DNA of 64,000 nucleotides from Bryobacteraceae bacterium (GTDB lineage: Bacteria; Acidobacteriota; Terriglobia; Bryobacterales; Bryobacteraceae), in assembly GCA_019752335.1 (NCBI GenBank), contig JAIEMJ010000014.1, positions 124,001-188,000 on the forward strand. The letters run 5' to 3'. The notes beneath the pieces are model-generated. The model was not told where the DNA came from. It ran no database searches and saw only the letters and a program-made list of their open reading frames with translations. Shown piece by piece: positions 18,034-27,636 of this stretch. Each line of letters opens with the position of its first letter. Position 1 is the first letter of the stretch. A program made the translations under genes and the position numbers.

Positions 18034-19443
18034 CTACATCGTGTCGCATGAAAGCTCCTTTTGCGGCGACGCCGCCAAGCTCACCGCGAAGAACGCGATG
18101 GCGCTTAACACCGGGGGCAACAACGTGTCGAGGCCCGCCAACGACGCCGGCACGGCGAAGTAGCAGATCGCCCGCGCGACGGTGCCCGTCACAATGCTGG
18201 CGATGGCGCCCCCTTGCGTCGCCCGGCTCCAATAGACTCCCAAGAATAGCGGAATCACGCAGCCGGCGAAAACAATATCGAAGGCCACCACCAACAGCAG
18301 CCCCGGCTCCGGCCGGACATAAGCAATGATCCCCGCCGCGATCGCCGTGGGCAAAGCCAACGCGCGCGACAGGAACAGCATCTTGCCGTCCGTGATCGTC
18401 TCCGTGCTCCAACGTTGCCACACGTTGCGCGCCATCACCACCGCGATCACCAGCATCGCGCCATTCGCCGTCGACATCGACGCGCCCAGGATCCCGATAA
18501 ACACCAGCACCGCGATCCAGTAGGGCAGGGAAGCATTGGCGAAAGCCGGCAGCACCATCCGCGGATCGTCCACCTTGCCGACGCTGGCGATGGCCGCCAA
18601 GCCCAACAGCGAGGCGCACAGGCCGATCACCAACGTCCAGACGCCCGCGTAATAGCAGCCCCGCCGCGCTGTCTCCGGGCTCTTCGCCGAGAAGACCCGC
18701 TCCATAAAATCCAGCGCCATGGCGTTGCCAAACGCCAGCGAGATAATGTTCGCCCAATTGGCGAGCCCGCCGCCGGCCAGCGTCGTGAGTTGGCCCAGGC
18801 TGAGCGTCTGCGCGGGCAGCGCCGCGGCGATCGAGTCCCAGCCGCGCGTCGTCAGGACGAAGATCGCCGCCGCCAGAAATCCCACGATGGCCACGTGGAT
18901 CTGGAAGAAGTCCGTCCAGATGGCCGCATGCAGGCCGCCCGCGATTGTATACAGAAAGATCAATGACGTGCCCAACAGCAGGCAATTGACGTAGCTGAAG
19001 CCGGTTACCACGCTCAAAATCCACCCCACCGCCGACAAGTTGCCCGCCACCAGCACGATGAAACAGACGATGGTGAGCAGGCTCGCCAAGGCTTCGGCCG
19101 AGCGTCCGTAGCGCCGGTAGAAGTACTCGGGCAACGTCATCAGGTTCATCGCGTTCAGCGGCGCGGCCAGGAAGCGGCCGACGATGAAGAGGCTCGCCGC
19201 GAGACCCAGAGGAATCGCCGCGCCGGCCCAGAACCCTGTGGAATAAGTGAGCGAAGCATTGCCCAGCGTGGCGTTGCCGTCAATCGCCTGCGCGGCCAGC
19301 GCCGTCCCAATCACAATAAACGGCATCGACTTCCCGGCCACCGTGTACTGCTCACTGGAGCCGCGGATCTTCGTGTATGTGTAGAGGCCAATGCACAGCG
19401 AAATCGCCATGAAGATGGCGACCGGCCAGATCATGTCCGTCAA
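18034..19443 (-). CDS. Sodium:solute symporter (SSS family)
   Basis: 469-residue inner-membrane transporter with about 12-13 hydrophobic segments. The N-terminal region 'YTKIRGSSEQYTVAGKSMP' and the following 'GTALAAQAIDGNATLGNASL' fit the sodium:solute symporter family. Substrate unknown. Because it lies upstream of a guanidine/urea-type catabolic operon on the same strand, a nitrogenous solute such as urea or guanidine is an inference. A 263-base spacer with repeats separates the two, so co-transcription is unproven. The start is a TTG at 19443 with GAGGAG 9 bases upstream; an ATG three codons later is the alternative. Confidence 0.88.
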   Translation of the reverse strand: MTDMIWPVAIFMAISLCIGLYTYTKIRGSSEQYTVAGKSMPFIVIGTALAAQAIDGNATLGNASLTYSTGFWAGAAIPLGLAASLFIVGRFLAAPLNAMNLMTLPEYFYRRYGRSAEALASLLTIVCFIVLVAGNLSAVGWILSVVTGFSYVNCLLLGTSLIFLYTIAGGLHAAIWTDFFQIHVAIVGFLAAAIFVLTTRGWDSIAAALPAQTLSLGQLTTLAGGGLANWANIISLAFGNAMALDFMERVFSAKSPETARRGCYYAGVWTLVIGLCASLLGLAAIASVGKVDDPRMVLPAFANASLPYWIAVLVFIGILGASMSTANGAMLVIAVVMARNVWQRWSTETITDGKMLFLSRALALPTAIAAGIIAYVRPEPGLLLVVAFDIVFAGCVIPLFLGVYWSRATQGGAIASIVTGTVARAICYFAVPASLAGLDTLLPPVLSAIAFFAVSLAASPQKELSCDTM

Positions 19444-19567
19444 AGCCAGCTACTCCTCGCGAAGGGGGTGGCCCGCGGAACGTGGCGGGGTGAAAAGGCG
19501 AGTGTAGCGTCTTTGGCCGGGGGAAGCCCAATCGAAAAGTCGGATGCTACCCATCATTAACTTTTGA

Positions 19568-19596
19568 TTGACATTCCGGGCGAATCGCCCTAAGCT
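19568..19596 (+). promoter_or_regulatory. Sigma70-type promoter for TonB receptor 2
   Basis: A perfect -35 (TTGACA, 19568-19573) is separated by exactly 17 bases from TAAGCT (19591-19596). This predicts a leader of about 100 bases before the GTG start at 19703. No known riboswitch was recognised in that leader. Confidence 0.6.
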
Positions 19597-19702
19597 CGGC
19601 TAATCGAGGTGGATCTCTGTCCGGTTCGCCCCGTCTTTTCCCCGCTGAACTATCCCACGACGGATATTTGCTCTAGCCAAATCAAACTTGGAGATTCCAG
19701 TC

Positions 19703-22700
19703 GTGAAACATGCTTCGCTTGTCCACCGGGCGCTGTTAGCCCTTTTACTCAGCTTGCCCGCCTTCGGCCAATCGAGTTCTTTGAAAGGCGAGGTGACGGA
19801 CGGCCAGGGAGCGGCCGTGCCCGAAGTGGTGGTCACGATTACGAATCTGGATACCGCCGCCACCCGGAAGACCGTTTCCACCGCCACGGGTTCCTACGTC
19901 TTTTTGCAAGTGCCTCCCGGCCCCTACAAGCTGGAAGCGCAGCGCCCTGGCTTCCGGACCTTAACTCAGCAAGTGCGCCTGCAGATCGACGTGCCTTCCA
20001 CGGTCAACCTCGCTCTCGAAGTGGGCCAGGTGAACGAGACGATCAACGTCAGCGAAGAAGCCATCGCCATCAATACCACCAACGCCACGGTCGGTAACGC
20101 CTTTACTGAGGTGCAGGTGCGGCAGTTGCCCCTCCAGACACGCAACGTCGTCGAGTTGCTCAGCTTACAGCCCGGCGTCACCGCGAATGGCGAAGTGCTC
20201 GGCGCCAAGCGCGACCAGAACAACGTCACGCTCGACGGCGTCGACGTCAACGATCAGCAAAGCGCCGGCATGACCGCCAGCACTTCAGCCGGCCTCAACG
20301 CCGCCCTGCCCGTTCCCCTCGATTCCGTCCAGGAATTCCGCGTCACCATCGCCGGCCAGGGTGCTGACCAAGGCCGCTCCGCCGGCGGCCAGGTTTCGCT
20401 GGTCACCAAGAGCGGCTCGAACAACTTCCACGGCTCGCTCTATGACTTCAATCGCAATAAGTCGCTCGCCGCGAATGACTGGTTCTCGAATCGCTCCGGC
20501 CTGAAGCGCGAAGCCCTCATCCGCAATCAATACGGCGCTTCGCTCGGAGGACGCATCATCCGCGACCGTGCCTTTTTCTTTGTCAACTGGGAGGACCGCA
20601 AGGACCGTTCGGCTAGCGCCCAATCGCGCAACGTACCCACCGAAACCCTGAAAGCGGGCATCGTGCAGTACCGCACCTCGGCCGGTGTCCAGTCGCTTTC
20701 TCCCGCTGAAGTCACTACGCTCGATCCGCGCGGCCTGGGCTACAACCCGGCGATGCGCGCCATCCTCAACCAGTATCCCGCCGCCAACGACCTCCAGGCC
20801 GGCTCTGACCGCGGCCTGAACTTCGGCGTCTTCCGCTTCAATGCGCCCTTCACCCGCAACGACCGCGCCTACGTCGCCAAGATGGACTTCAACCTCGACA
20901 AGGCCGCCAAGCACACCCTGATGCTGCGCGGCACCCTGGGCCAGAACGCCCGCGATCAGGTGCTGGCGCAGTTCCCCGGCCAGGACGCCGCCGCGAAGAA
21001 TCTTGATAACTCGAAGGGCCTGGCCGCGCGTTACACCGCCGTGCTGAGTTCAAACGTCGTTAACGTCTTTAGCTATGGCTTCACCCGTCTGGGCATTGCC
21101 CAATCCGGCACGCCTGGCACGCGCCTCACCTTCGATAGCTTGTCGGACCTCCAGAACTACACCCGCGGCTTCGGCCGCATCATTCCGACGACGAACCTGG
21201 TGAACGACACCACGTGGACGAAGGGCGCCCACACCATCCAGGCCGGCATCAACTTCCGCCTCATCCAGAATGACCGCAATTCGTTCGCGAACTCCTACCC
21301 CACCTATGGCTTCAGCCGCAACACCCTCCGCGGACTGGGGGCCGACATCACCGATGCGCTCCTGGCCTACACCCGCACCCGCTCCGGTAATCCGGCGCTC
21401 ACACTCACCGAAACCCAACCCGCGCAGCGCGCGCTCGGCAACCTTTTTGGCCTGATGAACAACTACAGCGCCACCTACAACTTCGGCGCCGATGGCGTCG
21501 CGGTTCCTTTCGGCCAGCCCATCTTGCGCAGCTTCGGCACCCGGGAATATGAGTTCTACGTGCAGGACAGTTGGAAGGCGCGCCGCGATCTCACCCTCAC
21601 CGCCGGTTTGCGCTATGGCCTCTATCAGGTGCCTTACGAACGCAACGGCGTCCAAGTGGTACCCACCACGGGTCTCGATGTCTACTTCGCTCAACGGATC
21701 GGTGCTTCGCTGGCCGGCGTCTCCGGCGCCGCGCAGCGGGACGCTTCGCTCACGTTTGCCCTGGCCGGCCCCGCCAACAATGGCCCCGGCTGGTACAAGC
21801 GCGACACCAATAACTTCGCCCCGCGTTTCTCGCTCGCCTATGCCCCGGTCAGCGATACCTTCTGGGGTAAGCTGTTCGGCAAAGGCAGCGTGATTCGCGC
21901 CGGCGCCTCCATGCTTTATGACCGCTACGGCAGCGACATGGTGCTGAACTTCGACTCGTCCGGCTCCCCCGGTCTCGCGAGCCCCGTTACTCAGCCGCGC
22001 AATACTGACTTTACGGACTCTGTGCGTTTCGGCGCCACTCTGCCCGCGCTACCCGTGGCTCCGGCCGCGAAGTTCCCCTTCACCCCCAGCACCATCGTCG
22101 GCGGCTTCGGTTCCTACTCGGGCGTCTTCCCCGATCTGGTGGCCCCGTATTCTTACCTGCTCAACCTCACTTATGCGCGACCGCTACCCGGCAAGCTGGT
22201 GTTAGAAACCGGCTATGTGGGACGCCTGGCTCGGAAGAGCCTCGTGAAGCTGGACGTCTTCCAGCCGCTGACCCAGTTCCGGGACTCGAAGAGCGGACAG
22301 ACTTGGGCGCAAGCGGCCGGCGTTCTGCGCGACCGCTTTGAAGGCGGCGTTACCCCAGCCCAAGTGCGGGCCAACCCCAGCCTGATGGCTCCGGTGCCGT
22401 TTATCGAAAACATGTTCCCCGGCGCCGCTGGCAGAACCTTCCCCGGTAGCGCCACCGCCAACTACTTCTTCACCACCTACGGCACCTACGGCGGCAGCGA
22501 CCTCGACGCCTTGAACGACATGGACCGCGAACGCAATGCCGCCGGCCAGTGCATCTCGGTGCTGGGTTGCAACACCTTCTTCGCGAATCAGAACGCCGGC
22601 AACCTGGCCTGGACCAACGCTGGCCGCTCCTCTTTCCACGGCGGCCAACTCACGCTCCGCCGGGCCGTCAGCCAGGGTTGGGGCTTTGACTTCAACTATA

Positions 22701-23389
22701 CGCTGTCGCACTCGATCGACCTGGCTTCGACGGCCGAATCGGCCGCCGGCGTGGGGGGCGGTGTGATTCAGGATAGCTTCAATCCGCGCAGCTTCCGCGG
22801 CTCCTCCGACTTCGACATTCGCCACAACATCACCGCCAACGGTGTCGTCGAATTGCCCTTCGGCAAAGGGAAGCCGATCCTCGGGAACGCGCGCGGCTGG
22901 GCCGACCACATCGTCGGCGGCTGGCAGGTTTCGACGCTCTGGCGCTTCCGCACCGGCCAACCGCTCAACATCACCAACGGTGGCATTTACCCCACCAATT
23001 ACCTCAACTCGGCGCTGGGCCAACTGCGCCCCGGCGCCTCGCTGCCCGAGAATACGGCTGGCTATAACGCCAACGGCAATCCCGCCCTCTTCCGCACCAC
23101 CAACGCGGCGGCCGGCGCCTTCATGGGCCAATACCCCGGCACCAGCGGTACCCGCGCCCTCATCCGGGGCGCCGGGATGTCCAACTTCGATCTCTCGCTC
23201 GGCAAGTTCTTTATCATGCCCTGGTCAGAGAGCCATCGCGTGCAGCTTCGTGGGGAGGCCTTCAACGCCTTCAATAACGTGAACTTCACCGACGCCAACA
23301 CCAGCTTGGCCAACCCCAGCACCTTTGGGCAGTTCACCGCTGTGATGCCCGCACGTGTCATCCAACTTGCGCTACGCTACGAATTCTAA
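19703..23389 (+). CDS. Oar-like TonB-dependent receptor 2
   Basis: 1228-residue outer-membrane receptor: signal peptide (about 1-23), carboxypeptidase-regulatory-like domain (about 27-110), plug with the variant motif 'LPLQTRNVVELLSLQPGV' in place of the usual LPLNGRN, then a long barrel ending 'LALRYEF'. The start is the GTG at 19703, because GGAG lies 8 bases upstream; the TTG at 19688 precedes that site. Its stop overlaps the next gene's ATG by one base, so receptor and propeller are translationally coupled. It is divergent from the symporter. Confidence 0.92.
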   Translation: MKHASLVHRALLALLLSLPAFGQSSSLKGEVTDGQGAAVPEVVVTITNLDTAATRKTVSTATGSYVFLQVPPGPYKLEAQRPGFRTLTQQVRLQIDVPSTVNLALEVGQVNETINVSEEAIAINTTNATVGNAFTEVQVRQLPLQTRNVVELLSLQPGVTANGEVLGAKRDQNNVTLDGVDVNDQQSAGMTASTSAGLNAALPVPLDSVQEFRVTIAGQGADQGRSAGGQVSLVTKSGSNNFHGSLYDFNRNKSLAANDWFSNRSGLKREALIRNQYGASLGGRIIRDRAFFFVNWEDRKDRSASAQSRNVPTETLKAGIVQYRTSAGVQSLSPAEVTTLDPRGLGYNPAMRAILNQYPAANDLQAGSDRGLNFGVFRFNAPFTRNDRAYVAKMDFNLDKAAKHTLMLRGTLGQNARDQVLAQFPGQDAAAKNLDNSKGLAARYTAVLSSNVVNVFSYGFTRLGIAQSGTPGTRLTFDSLSDLQNYTRGFGRIIPTTNLVNDTTWTKGAHTIQAGINFRLIQNDRNSFANSYPTYGFSRNTLRGLGADITDALLAYTRTRSGNPALTLTETQPAQRALGNLFGLMNNYSATYNFGADGVAVPFGQPILRSFGTREYEFYVQDSWKARRDLTLTAGLRYGLYQVPYERNGVQVVPTTGLDVYFAQRIGASLAGVSGAAQRDASLTFALAGPANNGPGWYKRDTNNFAPRFSLAYAPVSDTFWGKLFGKGSVIRAGASMLYDRYGSDMVLNFDSSGSPGLASPVTQPRNTDFTDSVRFGATLPALPVAPAAKFPFTPSTIVGGFGSYSGVFPDLVAPYSYLLNLTYARPLPGKLVLETGYVGRLARKSLVKLDVFQPLTQFRDSKSGQTWAQAAGVLRDRFEGGVTPAQVRANPSLMAPVPFIENMFPGAAGRTFPGSATANYFFTTYGTYGGSDLDALNDMDRERNAAGQCISVLGCNTFFANQNAGNLAWTNAGRSSFHGGQLTLRRAVSQGWGFDFNYTLSHSIDLASTAESAAGVGGGVIQDSFNPRSFRGSSDFDIRHNITANGVVELPFGKGKPILGNARGWADHIVGGWQVSTLWRFRTGQPLNITNGGIYPTNYLNSALGQLRPGASLPENTAGYNANGNPALFRTTNAAAGAFMGQYPGTSGTRALIRGAGMSNFDLSLGKFFIMPWSESHRVQLRGEAFNAFNNVNFTDANTSLANPSTFGQFTAVMPARVIQLALRYEF

Positions 23390-24381
23390 TGCGCATTCTG
23401 CTCGTACTCGCAATTCTGACGGCCTCGGCGAAGGACAAAGAGGTTCTCCCGCCGAAATCCGGCGTGAAGACGCCCGGCGTGCAGATTCCTTTTGCGAGCC
23501 TGAAGTCCGAGGCCGAGGTCCCGCTAGGAGGGCCCGTCGGCCTCGGCCTGTTTACTGACTCCGCCATCTTCCCGCAGGACGGCAAGCTCGTCCGCGTCGA
23601 TCCCAAGACGAACAAGCTCTCCGAGCCGTTTTCCGGCCTCGACAAAACTTGCGGTGGCCTAGTGAGCGCCTTCGGGAGCCTCTGGGCGCCGAACTGCGGC
23701 AACCAGACCGTTGTCCGGCTCGATCCGAAAACCGGCAAGACCGCCGCCACCGTAAGCGTCACCACGGCCAACGTCGCGAGTGCTATCGCTGCCACCGCCG
23801 ACAGCATCTGGCTGCTCACCGACGAACGCACCACGCTCTCGCGCGTCGATCCCGATACCAACGCCGTCGTCGCCGAAGTCCGTCTGGAGCCTGGTTGCTC
23901 CGCGTTGCACTTTGCCGAAACCGCCCTCTGGCTGGCTTGCCCTTCGCTCAACAAAGTGATTCGCGTGGATCCGCGCACCAACCTGGCCGTCAACCGTATC
24001 GACGTCGCCGGTAAACCGGCCGCCCTCACGGCGGGCGAAGGGTCAATTTGGGTGCTGTGCCAAGCCGAAGGCAAGGTAGTGCGGATTGATCCCAAGAGCA
24101 ACAAAATCGTGACCACTGTCGAACTGTCCATTCCCAACGCCGACGGCAACATCGCCTTTGGCGAAGGCTCCGTCTGGGTCTCGGCCCCCGGCTTTCCCAT
24201 CACCCGCATCCATCCGGGAACCGCCGACAAGCCGGGCAGCGAGCGCGTCATGCAGCAGTTCTACGGCGAAGCCGCGGGGATTCTCCAAGTCGGGCTCAAG
24301 TCAGTCTGGCTGATGGACCGGAAGGCAGGAAAATTGACCCGTTTCGATCCCAAGCGGATCGCAGCCACCCTTGCGGATTGA
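23389..24381 (+). CDS. Secreted Vgb/YVTN-like beta-propeller, copy 2
   Basis: 330 residues with a short signal peptide (about 1-14) and blade repeats such as 'FGSLWAPNCGNQTVVRLDPK' and 'LTAGEGSIWVLCQAEGKVV'. It aligns blade by blade with the protein at 16802-17770, including the 'CGG...FGSLWxPNCG' Cys pair, so the two are paralogs. It overlaps the stop of TonB receptor 2 (TAATG), which suggests it acts with that receptor, perhaps as a periplasmic or surface substrate-binding partner. No enzyme activity can be assigned. Confidence 0.82.
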   Translation: MRILLVLAILTASAKDKEVLPPKSGVKTPGVQIPFASLKSEAEVPLGGPVGLGLFTDSAIFPQDGKLVRVDPKTNKLSEPFSGLDKTCGGLVSAFGSLWAPNCGNQTVVRLDPKTGKTAATVSVTTANVASAIAATADSIWLLTDERTTLSRVDPDTNAVVAEVRLEPGCSALHFAETALWLACPSLNKVIRVDPRTNLAVNRIDVAGKPAALTAGEGSIWVLCQAEGKVVRIDPKSNKIVTTVELSIPNADGNIAFGEGSVWVSAPGFPITRIHPGTADKPGSERVMQQFYGEAAGILQVGLKSVWLMDRKAGKLTRFDPKRIAATLAD

Positions 24382-24478
24382 GCTAGCGCCACGAATGCGT
24401 TAAAGTAAGACTGTTTCGTCCTGTTTTCGGCTAAGTTAGCCCCTGGATCCCTGTTCGGTCCGGCTCTATTGAGCTTCC

Positions 24479-24496
24479 GCGTGACCTATGTCACGC
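24479..24496. promoter_or_regulatory. Crp/Fnr-type palindrome upstream of PSD1 gene
   Basis: A 7-bp inverted repeat GCGTGAC-N4-GTCACGC contains GTGA-N6-TCAC, the spacing of Crp/Fnr-family operators. It lies 32 bases before the ATG of the next gene. Operator function is inferred from the pattern alone. Confidence 0.4.
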
Positions 24497-24528
24497 TAGT
24501 TTGTACCCTGTACGGCGAGAAGGATCCT

Positions 24529-27500
24529 ATGCGTTGCGGCTTTCTGTTTCTTACTCTGTTGAGCGCCACCCTCCGGGCGCAGAACTCGGCCTCGCCCGAA
24601 TTCTTCGAAACGAAGATCCGGCCGGTTTTCGCCAATAATTGCTACAGTTGTCACACTTCCACGGCCATGGGTGGCTTGCGTCTCGACTCGCCCGACGGCC
24701 TCGGCAAGGGCAGCGGCAAACACGGCCCGCTGATCACTCCTGGCGATCCGGAAAAGAGCGCGCTGATTCTGGCTGTCCGGCATACCGAAACGAACTTCAA
24801 GATGCCCATGGGCGCGAAGTTGAAGGATTCGGAAATTGCGGATTTAACGGCCTGGGTAAAGGCCGGCGCCGTTTGGCCCAAGACGGCGCCAGTGGCTGCG
24901 GCCGGCAAGTCAGAAGACGGTAAGTACGTCATTCGTCCCGCCATGCGCAACTTCTGGTCCTTCCAGCCGCTGAAGGAACTCCAGGCCCCCGCCCCCAAGG
25001 ATCCGAAATGGGCCAAGTCCACCATCGATAAGTTTGTTCTGGCGCGCCTCGAAAAAGAGGGGTTGAAACCCGTTAAGGCCGCTTCGAAGCGGGACCTGAT
25101 TCGCCGCGCCTCGTTGGACCTTACCGGCATCCCGCCTACTTACGAGGAAATCGCCGCTTTCGAAAAAGACGCGACGCCCGATGCTTTTGCCAAAGTGGTG
25201 GACCGCCTGCTCGCGTCGCCCCACTACGGCGAGCGCTGGGGCCGCTTCTGGCTCGACGTCGCCCGCTACGGCGAAGACGACTACCGCAGCCTGGATCCCA
25301 TGCGCCGTGGTTATAATCCCTACCCTAACGCCCATGTGTACCGGGATTGGGTGATCAAAGCTTTTCAGGACGATCTACCCTACGACCAATTCGTGAAAGC
25401 CCAGATCGCCGGTGACTTGCTCGACCCCAAGATCCGGCATAAGACTCTGCCGGCCACCGGTTTTCTTGGGCTCGGTCCCTGGTACTACGACAACGGCTCC
25501 ACCGAAGTTACGCGCGCCGACGAACGGCATGACCGCGTCGATGTCGTCACCCGCGGCTTCCTCGGCCTCACCGTCGCGTGCGCCCGCTGCCACGACCATA
25601 AGTACGATCCCATTCCCGCCTCTGACTATTACGCCATCGCCGGCGTCTTTAAGAACACCATCTACGAAGAGTATCCGTTGGTGCCAAAGTCAGTCCGCGC
25701 GGACTTCCAGAAAATCGAAGACCAGATCGACCAGAAGCAAAAACTGATTGGCGAAATCCAGAATAACCAGACCAGCCAATTGTCCCAAGCCCTCGCCTTC
25801 CAAACCGCGAACTATCTGCAGGGCGCTTGGGAAGTAACTGGGACGCAGAAGAAAGAGATGGCCGCCGTGGTGGAGGCCCGGAAGCTCGACTACGAATTGT
25901 TGGATCGCTGGATCAAGTATTTGGAGAAGCCCACCACCAAATACAAAAACAAAGAGGCGTGGCAGGCCATGATCAAGAAAGGCGGCACCCCCGCCGAGGC
26001 CAAGCGCCTAGCCGAAAAGTTTCAGGATGAAGTGCTCACCGTCATGCTCAACCGGAATGAGCTGACGGACGAAAACAAAATCATCGCAGCCAAGGCCCTC
26101 GACGGTACCAAGCCGAAAAAGCGCACCAATAAGCCGAGTAACTTCGTCACCAATGAAGACTTCTGCCCCGGTTGTAACTTGACCCTGAAGTCGCTGGCCG
26201 AGGCCGACGCCAATTTCGCCACGGAAATCTTCCAGCGCATGCTCTCTGACGCCGATGACCCCAACGCCATGATGGAGGGCCCCAATCGCTTCGGCAAACC
26301 CGGTGTGTTAATGTTCCGCGGCTGGGGACTCGAATCGCGCATTGGCTCTGAGGCCCAGGCGCAGATCGCCGCCATCCGTAAGGATATCGAAGAGTCGCGC
26401 AAGAAGCTCGAGCCGGGCTTCCCGTATCTGCACGGTGTGAAGGATGCGGAACTCCCCACCAATCTCGAACTCAGTTTCCGCGGCGATCCCTTTAATTTGG
26501 GTCCGCAGGTTCCGCGTCATTTTCTGTCGGTTCTGTCCAAGGACACCGCGACGCCCTTTTCCCGGGGCAGCGGACGCCTCGAATTAGCCGAAGCGATCCT
26601 CCAGCAGCCCATCGCTATGCGCGTCATCGTCAATCGTATCTGGAAAGGCCACTTTGGCACCGGCTTGGTCGACTCGCCGAGTAACTTCGGCATGACTGGT
26701 GAACGCCCGACGAATCCCGAGTTACTCGAATATCTCGCTTCTACGTTTGCCAAGAATGGACAATCCATCAAAAAGCTGCACCGGGAAATCATGCTGACTT
26801 CGGTTTATCAGCTTTCTACCGAGAACGATCCCGTCGCCCTCGCGAAGGACTCCGGGAATCGCCTCTACTGGCGCGCCGACCGCAAGCGCATGGACGCCGA
26901 GCAAGTGCGTGACTCGATTCTCCAAGTTGCCGGCGACCTCGACCCCGCCATTGGCGGCCCGTCCGCCGAACTTACCCCGGTCTTCAAACGCCGCACCGTT
27001 TACGGCAAAGTCAGCCGCTATAAGTTGGACGAGTATCTGCAATTATTCGATTTCCCCAGCCCCAATCTCAGCGCGGAAAAGCGTTTTGTAACGACGGTGC
27101 CCCAGCAGCGGCTCTTCCTGATGAACAGCGACTTCATGCAACTCGAAGCGGAAGAACTGGCCAAACGTGTCGCTTCTGAGCCGAACAACCGCGCGCGCAT
27201 TCGCAAGGCCCATCAGTTGGTTCATGGCCGTGATCCGTCTGAAGCAGAAGTTGCCTTGGGTCTCGAGTACCTCAAGGCTGAGCCGATGCTCGAGTATGAG
27301 GAAGGCAAGAAGAAGCCTCCCGCCGGGACTGAGCCCGGTAGACGGCGCGGACCCGGCGCCGGTGGTCCGCCGCCCGCCGACATTTCGGCCGTTAGCGGCA
27401 AGCCGGAAAAGCCGGCGGCGGAATCCGCCGAGCCGGCGGCCCCCGAAGCCGCGCCTGGCGCGGAACCGGAGGCCGGTGCCCTTCCTGACTTCGGCATGGG

Positions 27501-27624
27501 CATGATGGGTGGCATGGGCGGGCGCCGTCCGGCCGCTGCTCCACCCGTCAAGTATGAGCCCACCGCGTGGGGCCGTTACGCCAAGGTCTTGCTGAGTTCG
27601 AGCGAGTTTCTGTTTATTAACTAA
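24529..27624 (+). CDS. PSD1 family cytochrome c protein (DUF1549/DUF1553)
   Basis: 1031-residue exported protein of the type common in Planctomycetes and Acidobacteriota. Signal peptide (about 1-18), a PSCyt1 haem domain with the C-x2-C-H motif at Cys38/Cys41/His42, a DUF1549 domain (about 150-370, 'GERWGRFWLDVARYGED'), and a DUF1553 domain toward the C terminus ('ANRIW'-like 'VNRIWKGHFGTGLVDSPSNF'). Function is unknown; it may be a periplasmic oxidoreductase working with the adjacent DUF1501 protein. A Pro/Ala/Gly/Met-rich low-complexity insert (about 925-1005) interrupts the C-terminal region. The start was chosen at the ATG after AGAAGGA, which exposes the signal peptide. Confidence 0.9.
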   Translation: MRCGFLFLTLLSATLRAQNSASPEFFETKIRPVFANNCYSCHTSTAMGGLRLDSPDGLGKGSGKHGPLITPGDPEKSALILAVRHTETNFKMPMGAKLKDSEIADLTAWVKAGAVWPKTAPVAAAGKSEDGKYVIRPAMRNFWSFQPLKELQAPAPKDPKWAKSTIDKFVLARLEKEGLKPVKAASKRDLIRRASLDLTGIPPTYEEIAAFEKDATPDAFAKVVDRLLASPHYGERWGRFWLDVARYGEDDYRSLDPMRRGYNPYPNAHVYRDWVIKAFQDDLPYDQFVKAQIAGDLLDPKIRHKTLPATGFLGLGPWYYDNGSTEVTRADERHDRVDVVTRGFLGLTVACARCHDHKYDPIPASDYYAIAGVFKNTIYEEYPLVPKSVRADFQKIEDQIDQKQKLIGEIQNNQTSQLSQALAFQTANYLQGAWEVTGTQKKEMAAVVEARKLDYELLDRWIKYLEKPTTKYKNKEAWQAMIKKGGTPAEAKRLAEKFQDEVLTVMLNRNELTDENKIIAAKALDGTKPKKRTNKPSNFVTNEDFCPGCNLTLKSLAEADANFATEIFQRMLSDADDPNAMMEGPNRFGKPGVLMFRGWGLESRIGSEAQAQIAAIRKDIEESRKKLEPGFPYLHGVKDAELPTNLELSFRGDPFNLGPQVPRHFLSVLSKDTATPFSRGSGRLELAEAILQQPIAMRVIVNRIWKGHFGTGLVDSPSNFGMTGERPTNPELLEYLASTFAKNGQSIKKLHREIMLTSVYQLSTENDPVALAKDSGNRLYWRADRKRMDAEQVRDSILQVAGDLDPAIGGPSAELTPVFKRRTVYGKVSRYKLDEYLQLFDFPSPNLSAEKRFVTTVPQQRLFLMNSDFMQLEAEELAKRVASEPNNRARIRKAHQLVHGRDPSEAEVALGLEYLKAEPMLEYEEGKKKPPAGTEPGRRRGPGAGGPPPADISAVSGKPEKPAAESAEPAAPEAAPGAEPEAGALPDFGMGMMGGMGGRRPAAAPPVKYEPTAWGRYAKVLLSSSEFLFIN

Positions 27625-27636
27625 AGGGTGAATCAC

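Noticed and set aside
17771-19024. Upstream extension of the propeller frame to 740 codons
   Set aside because: It runs through repeat DNA and antisense of the symporter reading; translation is low-complexity and the signal peptide would be internal.
17771-19700. Guanidine riboswitch (ykkC, mini-ykkC or type III) for the guanidine-type operon
   Set aside because: I looked in both leader regions on the minus strand and found neither the ykkC core nor paired ACGR-loop hairpins.
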